Positions 14,453 through 22,882 are shown, counted from the first letter of the stretch. The stretch: 36,553 nucleotides of DNA from a virus (IMGVR_UViG_3300025594_000026:1-36553), one strand, 5' to 3'. The notes: generated from the letters alone by a model not told the origin. Numbers and translations are program-made.

Positions 14453-14653
14453 ATGAATAAGACAGACAAGATAAGCCTTGTAGAAATCAAGCAGGAGCCG
14501 ACATTCTACGATGATTTGAAGGAGCTGATGAAAAAGCACGAGGCCAGAGTCACGAGCGACCCGCACGCAAACCTGCATTTTACGTACATCGACCAGAACA
14601 TAGGCGCGGACATAAACGTATACATGAATGATCTGATTGAGGGGGCCGAGTGA
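14453..14653 (+). CDS. Hypothetical protein, 66 aa
   Basis: A small acidic protein with a good ribosome site (GAAAGGATTGGT). Its stop overlaps the next start (GTGA). No domain seen. Confidence 0.5.
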   Translation: MNKTDKISLVEIKQEPTFYDDLKELMKKHEARVTSDPHANLHFTYIDQNIGADINVYMNDLIEGAE

Positions 14654-14847
14654 AATATCTAATCCACGACGATCACCACCTTGTACCCGCAAAGGAGGGC
14701 ATGGACTTCCCCACGGCAAAGGGCAAGCTACTCCGCGCAAAGATGGCGATACTGCACGACCTTGAGTGGCAATGCGGGATAGCTCGCAAGGCGTTTGAGC
14801 GAGTTGTATTTTTGAATGAAAGCGATGTTAAGAAGGGGGCGCAATGA
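14650..14847 (+). CDS. Hypothetical protein, 65 aa
   Basis: A GTG start coupled to the upstream stop. A small basic helical protein, coupled by ATGA to the next gene. No domain seen. Confidence 0.5.
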   Translation: MKYLIHDDHHLVPAKEGMDFPTAKGKLLRAKMAILHDLEWQCGIARKAFERVVFLNESDVKKGAQ

Positions 14848-15047
14848 GCAGAATAAGCAATGATGCACCTTTAGTTTGTATTTGGAAAAGCACTGAAGAC
14901 CCATATATGCCCAACTGTCACGAGACATTTTGCAATCAGATCAACTACTTGAGCGAAGGGACATTGAAGGAGAATAAATACAAATACTGCCCTTATTGTG
15001 GTGGCAAAATAATAGAGGTTAATCCCAATGGCAAAGACACCGCGTAA
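14844..15047 (+). CDS. Zinc-ribbon protein, 67 aa
   Basis: C-terminal CPYCGGKI forms one half of a zinc ribbon. An upstream pair, CHETFCNQ, could give the other ligands. Resembles small phage zinc-ribbon proteins. It overlaps the HNH gene by 20 bp. Confidence 0.55.
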   Translation: MSRISNDAPLVCIWKSTEDPYMPNCHETFCNQINYLSEGTLKENKYKYCPYCGGKIIEVNPNGKDTA

Positions 15048-15417
15048 ACGCTGCGAGGATCGAATCTGGAAGCTCCTGCGAGAAATCGTAATGCTCCGCG
15101 ATAACTACACCTGCCAGCGTTGCGGGAAGTATCAGGAAACAGGCTTGCACGGCTCGCACGTCTACGGACGGGGCGCACAGCGCGACCCTTACATGAAGTG
15201 GGACGTACAGAACGTAAAGGCGATGTGCTACCCCTGTCATCAATGGTTTGCGGAATGCCCCGTTGAATCGGGCGCGTGGTTCAAGGCGAAGTTTCCCGAA
15301 CGAGTCGAGTATCTTGAGAAACTAATGCTTGACCGAAAAGGGACGGGCACGGTACACTTGATAGAGCTTGAGGATATCGAGCAGAAACTAAAAGAAACGT
15401 TGAAAGGAATGAAGTGA
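15028..15417 (+). CDS. HNH endonuclease
   Basis: 129 residues. Two Cys pairs (CQRC at about 29-32 and CYPC at 67-70) frame HGSHVYGRG (41-49) and NVKAMCYPCHQWF, the zinc-stabilised HNH (beta-beta-alpha) layout. HNH nucleases next to terminase genes often assist packaging in HK97-type phages; a NinG-like recombination role is the alternative. The basic N-terminus fits DNA binding. Confidence 0.75.
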   Translation: MAKTPRKRCEDRIWKLLREIVMLRDNYTCQRCGKYQETGLHGSHVYGRGAQRDPYMKWDVQNVKAMCYPCHQWFAECPVESGAWFKAKFPERVEYLEKLMLDRKGTGTVHLIELEDIEQKLKETLKGMK

Positions 15418-15827
15418 AGCCAGAATACACCGATGATTATGTTGAGGCTGTTTTTAAAGTTTTTCCTGATGCAAACTTCGTTGCTGTGGATAGTGACGGG
15501 GTAGCCTTTGCTCACCACATGACCCCCTTCATACATAATGACGAGGCTATGAATCATTATTTTGAAAGCGGAACATACAAATACGAGCTTGTTAAGGTAA
15601 GGCTTAAAAGTGGAGAGTTATGGAAGGATTCAGTTCGAGAGAGAGACAGAAGTCTTGCCGAACGATTTGAAAAGGGTACAGTTGTTTGGGCTAGAGATCG
15701 AGAAGACCAGAAATGGAATATTGCAGTTTCAACAGGTTCAGAAACTTGGGATAAAAGGCTTCGTGTTTGCGATGACCCCGCAGAAACCAACATAATGTAT
15801 GCGCGATTCGTTAAAGCCTATCAATAG
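15414..15827 (+). CDS. Hypothetical protein, 137 aa
   Basis: A GTG start coupled to the HNH stop. A soluble mixed alpha/beta protein with no recognised domain. It is the last gene before a strong terminator, so it ends the packaging transcript. Confidence 0.6.
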   Translation: MKPEYTDDYVEAVFKVFPDANFVAVDSDGVAFAHHMTPFIHNDEAMNHYFESGTYKYELVKVRLKSGELWKDSVRERDRSLAERFEKGTVVWARDREDQKWNIAVSTGSETWDKRLRVCDDPAETNIMYARFVKAYQ

Positions 15828-15850
15828 ATTTTAATATCTAGTCACACGCC

Positions 15851-15878
15851 AGCCCTTCCTCGGAGGGGCTTTTTTTTT
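15851..15878 (+). terminator. Intrinsic terminator before the portal gene
   Basis: A 9-bp stem (AGCCCTTCC with GGAGGGGCT, one G-T pair), a 2-nt loop and T8. It separates the packaging block from the structural block. Confidence 0.85.
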
Positions 15879-15990
15879 GGCCTAACGCGTACACCCTAAC
15901 GCCTCTTATTGCAATGCGAACCGGAGACCTGATTAAACAGGTATCGCCCTTGGGACGCCTTGGGAGTGGGTTTCTTTATCGGCCTAACGC
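15879..15990 (+). promoter_or_regulatory. Structured leader of the portal gene with GGCCTAACGC motifs
   Basis: Begins and ends with GGCCTAACGC (15879-15888 and 15981-15990), with a further CCTAACGC between them. It also holds a perfect ACCTG/CAGGT hairpin (15927-15942) and a direct repeat CGCC(C)TTGGGA. The second GGCCTAACGC ends exactly at the portal ATG, where no AGGAGG-type ribosome site is visible. The function is unknown; it could be a 5' UTR, regulator site or recombination joint. Confidence 0.45.
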
Positions 15991-17439
15991 ATGGACAAGA
16001 AAACCCCTTTAGAGATTCTCGCTACCCGCAAGCACGAAGTATTTAACGAACGCGAAGAGCAACAAGCTTTAAACATACTCTGCTTAAGAGGCGGACGGCC
16101 TTACATTGACGCACGTTTGCAACCGTTCCAGGGCGAACACGCGATTCATTTCGAGGGCAAGAAAGGCAAATCAGGCCGTAAAGCTGGTGCATTCCTGCAA
16201 AACCACTTCGCCAAGGCGATAGAGAAGGTAGTGCAATATCTATTTGAAGATCGTCCCGTCCGTGATGACATTGACGAAAACTTTGCCGAGGACGTATCCC
16301 GCTCGCATGATAGATTGAGCATAAACGACTTTATGACCGAGGCAACGAAAGTCCGCCTTGCTGGTGGATGGTGTTGGGGTAAGGTAGACCGTCCAGCACC
16401 GCTGCTTGATGACGAAGGACAGCCCCGCGCACAGTCGATGCTAGAGAAAGAGGAAAGAGCAGACCGCGTTTATTGGACGCTTTACAGCCCTGAGAAGGTG
16501 GTTGACTGGAAGTTTGACGATGCTGGCAATCTTGAATGGCTAATCACCGAGGATTACAACCTCACCGACAACGGGCCGATGGATGAGCGGTACTTTCAGC
16601 TAAGACGCATTGTGTGGGGGCCGTCAATGGCGCAGGTCTTCCATATCAACAACGAAAACGGCAAGATTGAGGTGCTAGAGCAAGAGCCACTATTTTACGA
16701 CTTCGGGCGTGTACCGTTTGAATTGTACGGCATGGTTAGCACAAGGCCGAACAAGCTGGACGATGCCGAAATGATGCAGAGCGCGATTCTGAACCTTGAC
16801 AGCGCGGACTACTACAGCACCTTGCAATCCTGCTATGCTCAAGCCGTTTACCCTGCTTCGATGATTAAAGAGCTTGCTCAATCTGTTGGTGACGAAAACA
16901 TGAGCGACATTCTTGTGGGAGAAAATCACCCCATCTCTGAAGAGGCCGAGGAAAAAGGCATTTCCCGCTTCATCGTGCCGCCATTCTCTGACCTAATGCG
17001 GAACCCCGCCAAGGTCGCAACGCTTATCCGCTCGCTATACGAAGTGCTTTCAATGTCGATCCGTAAGGATACGAAGGATGCCGAGAGCGCAGAGAGCAAG
17101 AACATCGACTTCAAAGACGTTGCAAGCTTCTTAGCGTGCGAGGCGCAATTAGCGCAGGACTTCGAAAACCGCATGGTTGGCTTATCAGAACGAGTTGACA
17201 GCAACTTCAAGAGCTACGTTGCGAGCTATAACACCGACTTCATGGTGATGGACATAGCGAAACGCCTTGAGGCATGGATGCAGTTAGCGCAATCCGTAAT
17301 GCCCGCCCGCTACCTCATGGAGCATCAAAAGCTTGGGTTAGAGTTGCACGAGGAGATCGCAGGCAAAGACTTTGACACCGAAACCAAGCTTCAACTTTTA
17401 GAGGCGATCAACAGCGAAACCGCAGGCGATTTAATTTAG
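15991..17439 (+). CDS. Portal protein
   Basis: 482 residues, right length and position for a portal. The N-terminus (LQPFQGEHAIHFEGKKGKSG) is followed by an alpha/beta core including VVQYLFEDRPV, YSPEKVVDW and FGRVPFELYGM, and a long helical region (ATLIRSLYEVLSMSIRK, ENRMVGLSERVDSNFKSY), as in DUF4055-like portals. Portals form the dodecameric vertex ring for packaging and tail attachment. Confidence 0.75.
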   Translation: MDKKTPLEILATRKHEVFNEREEQQALNILCLRGGRPYIDARLQPFQGEHAIHFEGKKGKSGRKAGAFLQNHFAKAIEKVVQYLFEDRPVRDDIDENFAEDVSRSHDRLSINDFMTEATKVRLAGGWCWGKVDRPAPLLDDEGQPRAQSMLEKEERADRVYWTLYSPEKVVDWKFDDAGNLEWLITEDYNLTDNGPMDERYFQLRRIVWGPSMAQVFHINNENGKIEVLEQEPLFYDFGRVPFELYGMVSTRPNKLDDAEMMQSAILNLDSADYYSTLQSCYAQAVYPASMIKELAQSVGDENMSDILVGENHPISEEAEEKGISRFIVPPFSDLMRNPAKVATLIRSLYEVLSMSIRKDTKDAESAESKNIDFKDVASFLACEAQLAQDFENRMVGLSERVDSNFKSYVASYNTDFMVMDIAKRLEAWMQLAQSVMPARYLMEHQKLGLELHEEIAGKDFDTETKLQLLEAINSETAGDLI

Positions 17440-17507
17440 GGCAACCTAATAAGGTACGTGACCTTTTTCACGGGTGTTTATTCCGCACAAGAAAAGGAAG
17501 GCAAGAC

Positions 17508-18152
17508 ATGGCAGTAATTGAGTTATCAGATGACCAGATCGAGAAGCTAAAAGCTGACGGCGTTGAAATTAAAGAGGTCGATTTAGACGGCCAATTTGCA
17601 CAGATACGCAAGAAGTCCGACAGCAAGGCGAGCAAGGCCATCGCAGAAGCACAGGCAAAAGCCGAGGCAGATATTGAAACGTTACGCGAAGAGCTTGAAG
17701 AAGCTAAGACCGCAACCGGAAACAACACCGAAGCCGAGAAGGTGCAGAAGCAGTTAGAGAAGATGCAGACAAAGCTTGCAGAAATTGAGCAGGCCAAGGC
17801 AGACGCAGAGAGCAAGCTATCCAGCATGAGCAGGAAGCAGGCTTTAGCCGAGATTAGACGTAACAGCGGTGTAAAATTCGCTGACGGGTTTAACCAGGCG
17901 ATTGCAGAACGAGCCTTTGAAGAAAAGTTTGCGGATCTCGACAATGACGACTTGAGCGATCCAGAAAGCTATAAAAGTTTGATCGAAGCGTTTCGGAGTG
18001 AAAACCCCGCGATGGTGAGAGCAGATTCGAATGGCGGTACGGGCGTGAAGACTGGCGAAAAATCAAAAGCAGGTAAGCTTACTATGGAAGCATGGAAGGC
18101 ATTGCCATTTACAGAACAGCAAGCACGCAGAAAAGAAGTGCTTGAATCATAA
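17508..18152 (+). CDS. Capsid scaffolding protein
   Basis: 214 residues, between portal and capsid. Residues ~40-120 are a long Ala/Glu/Lys coiled coil (EEAKTATGNNTEAEKVQKQL and following), with acidic and basic ends (C-terminal EQQARRKEVLES), as in phage scaffolds that bind the coat protein. No protease gene is seen, so the scaffold would exit without cleavage or use an unrecognised protease. Confidence 0.75.
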   Translation: MAVIELSDDQIEKLKADGVEIKEVDLDGQFAQIRKKSDSKASKAIAEAQAKAEADIETLREELEEAKTATGNNTEAEKVQKQLEKMQTKLAEIEQAKADAESKLSSMSRKQALAEIRRNSGVKFADGFNQAIAERAFEEKFADLDNDDLSDPESYKSLIEAFRSENPAMVRADSNGGTGVKTGEKSKAGKLTMEAWKALPFTEQQARRKEVLES

Positions 18153-18165
18153 GGAATAAACAGAC

Positions 18166-19014
18166 ATGAGTTTTACTACATTTAACAAGGAAGTTTGGGC
18201 AACCAACATCCAAGGCTTGCTGAAGAACGCTTCAGTAGCCAACACCATTGCAAACCGTAATGTTGTACCTTCAGACGCAGGCGACAAATTCCACATTCTA
18301 GGAATTTCCGATGTGTCCGTTGCCGATTATACGCAGGGATCAGGCTTGACCTATGCTGACCCAACCGGAACAGATACCGAGTTCACCTTCAACGTGGATA
18401 AAGTTGTTCCCCTCATCGCATACGACAAAGACGTTAAGCAAGCTTCTGCCGATTGGCAAATGATCTATGCTGACCGCGCTGGCTACAAATTGCGCGATGC
18501 GTTTGACTCTGCCGTGTTCGGTGATCACGCAAGCTGGACTGCCAACAACTACGAAACCGGAACAACTGAGTGGACTGTAGGCGCAACAGGCGCGCAAGTT
18601 CCTGAGTTCTTCGCTTCCGTTGTTGAAGCAATGGACACGCTGAACCTGCCACAAGACGGACGCTATATCGTGCTTCCGCCTAAAATGCGCCAGGCAATTA
18701 ACCTTTGGTTAGCTGGCAAGGGTTCGAACTTCGGTGATTCGGTTTCCGCTAACGGATTCGCTGGTAGCTTGTTCGGTCTGGACGTGTTCATTACGAACAA
18801 CCTGACCACAGCAACGAACGTTACTCACTGCCCCGCTGGTGTTAAGGCTCACGGTCTAGCGACTGCCGACCTCATCAGTCCAGAGGACGTGGAAGTGTTG
18901 CGCGATCCTGCTGAGTACGCCAACTACATCCGCACCCGCCTCGTTGCTGGTTACAAGGTGTACAAAGGCGCAGAGATCATTGACGTAAACGTTTCTGACG
19001 CACCACTTGCCTAA
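18166..19014 (+). CDS. Major capsid protein
   Basis: 282 residues, directly after the scaffold and followed by a very strong terminator, the standard arrangement for an abundant capsid gene. Sequence features fit an HK97-fold coat: N-terminal helix (NIQGLLKNASVANTIANRNVV), central YDKDVKQASADWQMIYADRAG and a late domain with a GSLFGLDVFITNNL strand and RLVAGYKVYKGAEIIDV near the end. Confidence 0.8.
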   Translation: MSFTTFNKEVWATNIQGLLKNASVANTIANRNVVPSDAGDKFHILGISDVSVADYTQGSGLTYADPTGTDTEFTFNVDKVVPLIAYDKDVKQASADWQMIYADRAGYKLRDAFDSAVFGDHASWTANNYETGTTEWTVGATGAQVPEFFASVVEAMDTLNLPQDGRYIVLPPKMRQAINLWLAGKGSNFGDSVSANGFAGSLFGLDVFITNNLTTATNVTHCPAGVKAHGLATADLISPEDVEVLRDPAEYANYIRTRLVAGYKVYKGAEIIDVNVSDAPLA

Positions 19015-19033
19015 ACAAAGCGAGTGAAGAAAG

Positions 19034-19068
19034 AGGCCCCCTTCCTTACGGATGGGGGCTTTTTTTTT
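19034..19068 (+). terminator. Strong terminator after the major capsid gene
   Basis: GCCCCC-T-TCC / GGA-T-GGGGGC stem with one mismatch, TTAC loop, T9. The T run leads directly into GGCCTAAACT and the ATG at 19079, mirroring the terminator and motif arrangement at 15851-15888. Confidence 0.88.
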
Positions 19069-19078
19069 GGCCTAAACT

Positions 19079-19480
19079 ATGACAAACTACGCCTCAATCT
19101 ACACGCTCGACAACGCTGACGACTACTTTGCAAACAAGCACCTTATGCGCTCCCGATGGGAAGCATTCGACATTGAGGTTAGAGAAAGCGCAGTATATCA
19201 GGCCGAGCGGGTGATCTGGCTGTTCCTCGATAGTGGAGAGTTGACCGAGATTGCGGATTATGACGGGACAGAGACTTACCGCGAAGACTTTGCCGTGTTT
19301 GAACAGGCTCTTTGGATGGCATCGAAGCACCTCGGAACAAACGCATCGCACAGCGGGCCTCAATTCATGCAGTCCAGCGAGGACTTTGCCGAAGACATGG
19401 AGAGCGAGAACATCGCGCCAGAGGCAATGAAGTGGCTACGTATCAACAGAGGGAATATCACAATCGTACGGGGATCGTAG
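19079..19480 (+). CDS. Head-tail connector-like protein (DnaT-like annotated family)
   Basis: 133 residues, mostly helical: TLDNADDYFANK, the aromatic RVIWLFLDSGE and VFEQALWMASKHLG. This matches the small connector/adaptor family (often labelled DnaT-like ssDNA-binding in databases) found just after capsid genes. It joins the portal to the tail. The start has no AGGA site; GGCCTAAACT lies exactly 10 nt before the ATG. Confidence 0.6.
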   Translation: MTNYASIYTLDNADDYFANKHLMRSRWEAFDIEVRESAVYQAERVIWLFLDSGELTEIADYDGTETYREDFAVFEQALWMASKHLGTNASHSGPQFMQSSEDFAEDMESENIAPEAMKWLRINRGNITIVRGS

Positions 19481-19507
19481 AAAACAGCCTAATTCCTTAG
19501 TAAAAAG

Positions 19508-19536
19508 CGTGATTATTAAAATAGTCGCGTTTTTTT
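19508..19536 (+). terminator. Terminator before the methyltransferase cassette
   Basis: CGTGATTATT / AATAGTCGCG, a 10-bp stem with two G-T pairs, AA loop and T7. It isolates the cassette that follows from upstream transcription. Confidence 0.75.
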
Positions 19537-19547
19537 GCATTATTATC

Positions 19548-19577
19548 TGTACGCTAGAGCGTGAGGCGTGGTAATGT
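19548..19577 (+). promoter_or_regulatory. Promoter of the methyltransferase cassette
   Basis: TGTACG (19548-19553), an 18-nt spacer containing GGCGTGG, TAATGT (19572-19577), then a leader ATGAGAGCAACC...CGAAAGGGAATACAATG. It is the third copy of the early-promoter-plus-leader element also seen at 1212 and 35586. Confidence 0.55.
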
Positions 19578-19616
19578 CTAGTTATGAGAGCAACCAACAC
19601 ATCGAAAGGGAATACA

Positions 19617-19790
19617 ATGACAATGAAAGATTTTTTAACGTTAGCATCGAATAAGACAAACCAGCCTAAGGAAAACATAGAGGCGTGTATGGAGATTGTT
19701 CTTGAGGAAATGGACGAGCAGACAGCCTTTAAAGCCTATGCTAACACCTGCGGTTTTGGCGATGATTATCGCCGGGAATTATCTGCATGA
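19617..19790 (+). CDS. 57-residue protein leading the methyltransferase cassette
   Basis: ATG 19617 follows GAAAGGG with the same leader as the early genes; the in-frame ATG at 19584 lies in the leader. A helical acidic protein (FLTLASNKTNQPKENIEACM) with a PKENIEACMEIVLEEM core. Coupled to the methyltransferase by ATGA. Function unknown; an accessory or regulatory partner is possible. Confidence 0.6.
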   Translation: MTMKDFLTLASNKTNQPKENIEACMEIVLEEMDEQTAFKAYANTCGFGDDYRRELSA

Positions 19791-20749
19791 TAGTTCTCTC
19801 CTGCTTCGATGGTATGTCGTGCGGTCAGCAAGCCATTGAAAGGCTTGGAGTCCCCGTTGCAAAATATTTTGCCTATGAAATCGACAAGTATGCAGTCCAG
19901 ATTACATCTAAGAACTATCCTGAGACTATCCATCTGGGAAATATCTGTGATTGGCCTCTGCATAACCTGCCCAAGATTGATCTAATCTTAGCGGGGTCAC
20001 CCTGCCAGGGGTTCAGCTTTGCAGGTAAACAGCTAAATTTTGACGATCCCCGTTCAAAGCTATTTTTTGAATTTGTAAAGCTGTGGAAAGCCTTGAAAGC
20101 TGTAAATCCAGATATAAAATTCCTGCTCGAAAATGTTAAGATGAAACAGGAAAGTCTCGATGTAATAACTCAACATATGGGAGTCGAGCCGATCCTTATA
20201 AACTCTGCATTGGTTTCCGCTCAGAATAGACAGCGCTGGTATTGGACTGACCTGCCCAGCGCAGGGCAACCCGATGATAAATGCATATTTTTAAAGGATG
20301 TCATGCACGAATACAGAGACGCGGGGATAGATGCCGAACACCTTAAGGTTTGCCGCAAAGGGAGGTACAAGAAACACCAGAACAAAGCCAGTTGCTTAAC
20401 AGGTGGGCATAGAGGCGATGGCAACCACTCCGACATGGATGTTATTGCTTTCCTTAAATGCTCTGAAGTCGGTCATGCTTTAGATATAAACGGCCATGAT
20501 TTCCTTAAGCGTATCTACTCAAAATATGGGAAAGCCCCAACCCTTACGGCTATATGTGGAGGTAACCAGCACCGCAAGGTTGCCATAGATGACTATGTCT
20601 ATCGCAGGTTATCCGTGGTTGAGTGGGAGAGGTTGCAAACTGTTAAGGATGGATATACTGATGGTGTAAGTCAAACCCAAGCGTTTAAGATGCTGGGCAA
20701 CGGCTGGACTGTGGATGTTATAGCTCACATATTAAAATCACTAAAGTAG
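19787..20749 (+). CDS. DNA cytosine-5 methyltransferase
   Basis: 320 residues with the C5-methyltransferase motifs in canonical order: I (LSCFDGMSCGQQA), IV (GSPCQGFSFAG, catalytic Cys in PCQ at 72-74), VI (ENV at 115-117), VIII (QNRQRWYW at 146-153) and X (LGNGWTVDVI near the C-terminus). The compact target-recognition region lies at about 190-260. It methylates cytosine at C5 to evade host restriction; there is no restriction partner. It is inserted between capsid and minor head genes with its own terminator and promoter, so it looks like a moron. Confidence 0.92.
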   Translation: MIVLSCFDGMSCGQQAIERLGVPVAKYFAYEIDKYAVQITSKNYPETIHLGNICDWPLHNLPKIDLILAGSPCQGFSFAGKQLNFDDPRSKLFFEFVKLWKALKAVNPDIKFLLENVKMKQESLDVITQHMGVEPILINSALVSAQNRQRWYWTDLPSAGQPDDKCIFLKDVMHEYRDAGIDAEHLKVCRKGRYKKHQNKASCLTGGHRGDGNHSDMDVIAFLKCSEVGHALDINGHDFLKRIYSKYGKAPTLTAICGGNQHRKVAIDDYVYRRLSVVEWERLQTVKDGYTDGVSQTQAFKMLGNGWTVDVIAHILKSLK

Positions 20750-20774
20750 CGTATACTAATTTTAGGCAAAACCC

Positions 20775-21824
20775 ATGCCTGAAGAACCACTCCCAAGAAT
20801 GAAAGCCCACCTATTAACGGGCCAACAACTACTACAAGAGATCCTGCTTGACGTAAAAGAGGACGTTCAATCCGTAATCCGCAGAATGGCGAAGGATAAG
20901 AAATCGCTTACCCGCAACGGGCGCAAAGCCTACTACAAAGAACTGCGCGATATTTACGAAGGCACCTTTCCCGCTGAACTTGACGCATACGCAAGGGAAA
21001 TGGCATTAGCCGTTGCAGAGGATACAGCCGAAGCAACACTATTAGCTCAAGGCGTGAAAACAGGCGCGCATTTTGCCGTATCAAAGCAATGGATTGATGA
21101 CGTATACACAAAGACCTTTGGCGATAACATAAAGCGATATGTAGCTGTAAAGACTAGGCAAATGGAGATAAGCGATATACGCACTCTAGAATCGGCTGTA
21201 AGCGATGTTCTTAGAACGCAGGCAAAGACAGGCACACCCGCTCGAAAGGTCGCTACAGCGATGCAGGAGGCCGTTAATCGCTATGCTGACAATCCTAGCA
21301 CATGGGCGTTTATCGACAAGGCTGGCAAGAAGTGGGACAGTGGGTCGTACTTTGGAATGCTTAACCGAACGCTTGCAACATCATTCACTGATGAATCATT
21401 GCGCGATGTAGCCGTAGAGAATAAACCTGACGAGGACAAAGACGTTTACTATACCATCCAAACGGCTGGCGATCCATGCCCTATTTGCTCTGCATGGGCG
21501 GGCGTGGTTGTCACAGAGAGTGGAGCGGACAAGCGTTTCCCCACTTTAGACGAGGCTGTATCGGGCGGTTTCAGGCATCCAAACTGCACTTGCTCGATTA
21601 TTCAGGTGTTCCCAAACACAGATGAAGTGATCGAGCGACAAGCACCGATTAAAAAGCCTCCTCCCAAGCCTACGAAAGAGCAGTGGAGAGACTACCGAAA
21701 AGAAGTTCTGTCAAAGATTCCAGAAAAAGTAAGCTTCAACAGGCATAATCCAGCATTGTCAGAGCCTACGAAAACACAGCAACGGGCAAGGGCTGGCGCA
21801 GCGACTAGGAAGCGCAAGGAATAA
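20775..21824 (+). CDS. Minor head protein (Mu F / SPP1 gp7-like)
   Basis: 349 residues. Long helical N-terminal half, then the signature of the phage head-morphogenesis family: GDPCPICSAWAG (Cys pair at 235-238) and FRHPNCTC (268-273), with a Pro/Lys-rich basic tail. Such proteins bind the portal and are packaged in small number. The gene usually lies between portal and scaffold; here it is downstream of the capsid. The ATG is preceded by GGCAAAACCC at the 10-nt spacing shared with other late genes. Confidence 0.8.
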   Translation: MPEEPLPRMKAHLLTGQQLLQEILLDVKEDVQSVIRRMAKDKKSLTRNGRKAYYKELRDIYEGTFPAELDAYAREMALAVAEDTAEATLLAQGVKTGAHFAVSKQWIDDVYTKTFGDNIKRYVAVKTRQMEISDIRTLESAVSDVLRTQAKTGTPARKVATAMQEAVNRYADNPSTWAFIDKAGKKWDSGSYFGMLNRTLATSFTDESLRDVAVENKPDEDKDVYYTIQTAGDPCPICSAWAGVVVTESGADKRFPTLDEAVSGGFRHPNCTCSIIQVFPNTDEVIERQAPIKKPPPKPTKEQWRDYRKEVLSKIPEKVSFNRHNPALSEPTKTQQRARAGAATRKRKE

Positions 21825-21846
21825 TCTTTCATTCTCGGCCTAACGC

Positions 21847-21951
21847 ATGGCCGAACCAATCCAGATAGTAAGAAGCGGTGTAGCAGTCGAAGCCGAATAC
21901 AAAGACGGCAAGCTCACGATCAAAGTCCTGCAAGTGAACGAGGCCGAATAA
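21847..21951 (+). CDS. 34-residue small late protein
   Basis: The start is immediately after GGCCTAACGC (21837-21846). The product is a short beta-like peptide (IQIVRSGVAVEAEYKDGKLT). Its stop overlaps the next ATG (TAATG), supporting a real gene. Confidence 0.5.
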   Translation: MAEPIQIVRSGVAVEAEYKDGKLTIKVLQVNEAE

Positions 21952-22439
21952 TGCAATACGATGCTGATTTTTCAGATTTCGACGACCTCGGCAAGGAAAT
22001 GAAGAAGTGGCCCGCTAAGTGGGAAAAGCGCGAGAAGCAGGCATTACACGAAGTCGGTGCGCTAGTAGTCCGAGGCGCAAAGAAGCGATCACCCATAAGC
22101 CCTACTAAGTCGCAGTACGTTTCCACGCTCAAGGGTGGCAAGACTAAGCGAAGCGCGGGAAGCTTTACTCCTAACACGCTGACCAACTCAATCATGCACA
22201 AGGTCGGCAGGGGCTATGTTCGGATCTTCGTTGCGCTCAATAAAGGCGCGGGGGAATACGCAGAGCGGATGCATAATGGCAACTACGGTCTAGGCGTTGG
22301 AAGTAAGGCTAAAAGAAAGAAGCTAGGCGCGAGGGTAGGAAAAGAGTTCATCCCGCGAGGCTTCAATGCCGAGAAAAAGAACGTTATCAAAGTTATTGAA
22401 CTAGCCATCGACCGATTTAGGAAAGACATAAGCAAATGA
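21951..22439 (+). CDS. HK97 gp10-like head-tail/tail completion protein
   Basis: 162 residues. N-terminal helix with FDDLGKEMKKWPAKWEKREKQALHEVGALVV, then GAKKRSPISPTK and a long basic region with MHNGNYGLG and GKEFIPRGF, the pattern of the HK97 gp10 family (putative tail or neck completion). Coupled by overlap with both neighbours. Confidence 0.65.
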   Translation: MQYDADFSDFDDLGKEMKKWPAKWEKREKQALHEVGALVVRGAKKRSPISPTKSQYVSTLKGGKTKRSAGSFTPNTLTNSIMHKVGRGYVRIFVALNKGAGEYAERMHNGNYGLGVGSKAKRKKLGARVGKEFIPRGFNAEKKNVIKVIELAIDRFRKDISK

Positions 22440-22882
22440 GCGCAACTAATCAATGGACAGTAGCAGAGCGGGCGGTATTCGGAACACTCGCAGCACGAAC
22501 AGGCGCGGTAGAGGGTTCAAGCGCGTTTCTCGATTCACCACCAGCGGACGCGATCAACCCAAGCACGAAGGAACTGCAACCGCTTGTTAATTACTGGAGC
22601 CTGGACACTGGACTAGGCGGGGGCGATGGTGAGCTTTACGAGGCAGGATGCTTTGCAAGTCATACCGCGCCTTCGGAGATATTCGGCATCTATAAAGAGC
22701 GTTCGCAATGCCAAGCACTATGGGGCGAGGTCGCTGGAATGTTGGCCGATAACGACAACTTTAACAGCCACACAGATTTACAATCATTTCGCGTTACCGC
22801 CTCACCCGTATTGATTCGGGACGATCAGCGCGGGGGCTATTATACGATCACGATTCAGTGCGAATTGAATTATGGCCTTTAA
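22436..22882 (+). CDS. Tail terminator/minor tail candidate
   Basis: 148 residues, ATGA overlap with the gp10-like gene. Pattern: an N-terminal helix, then PLVNYWSLDTGLGGGDGELYEAG and a late DQRGGYYTITIQCELNY strand. Assignment as tail terminator is by gene order (gp10-like, terminator, tail tube) and size. Confidence 0.45.
   Translation: MSATNQWTVAERAVFGTLAARTGAVEGSSAFLDSPPADAINPSTKELQPLVNYWSLDTGLGGGDGELYEAGCFASHTAPSEIFGIYKERSQCQALWGEVAGMLADNDNFNSHTDLQSFRVTASPVLIRDDQRGGYYTITIQCELNYGL

Noticed and set aside
15914-16012. 32-codon ORF in the portal leader
   Set aside because: No good ribosome site; it overlaps the portal start and reads through the GGCCTAACGC motif, so it is more likely chance.
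17468-17944. 158-codon - strand ORF opposite the scaffold gene
   Set aside because: Ser/Ala-rich shadow of the Glu/Lys-rich coiled coil; no ribosome site and no independent support.
20749-20775. TATACT promoter after the methyltransferase gene
   Set aside because: Only a single -10-like word with no convincing -35 partner; kept out of the feature list.
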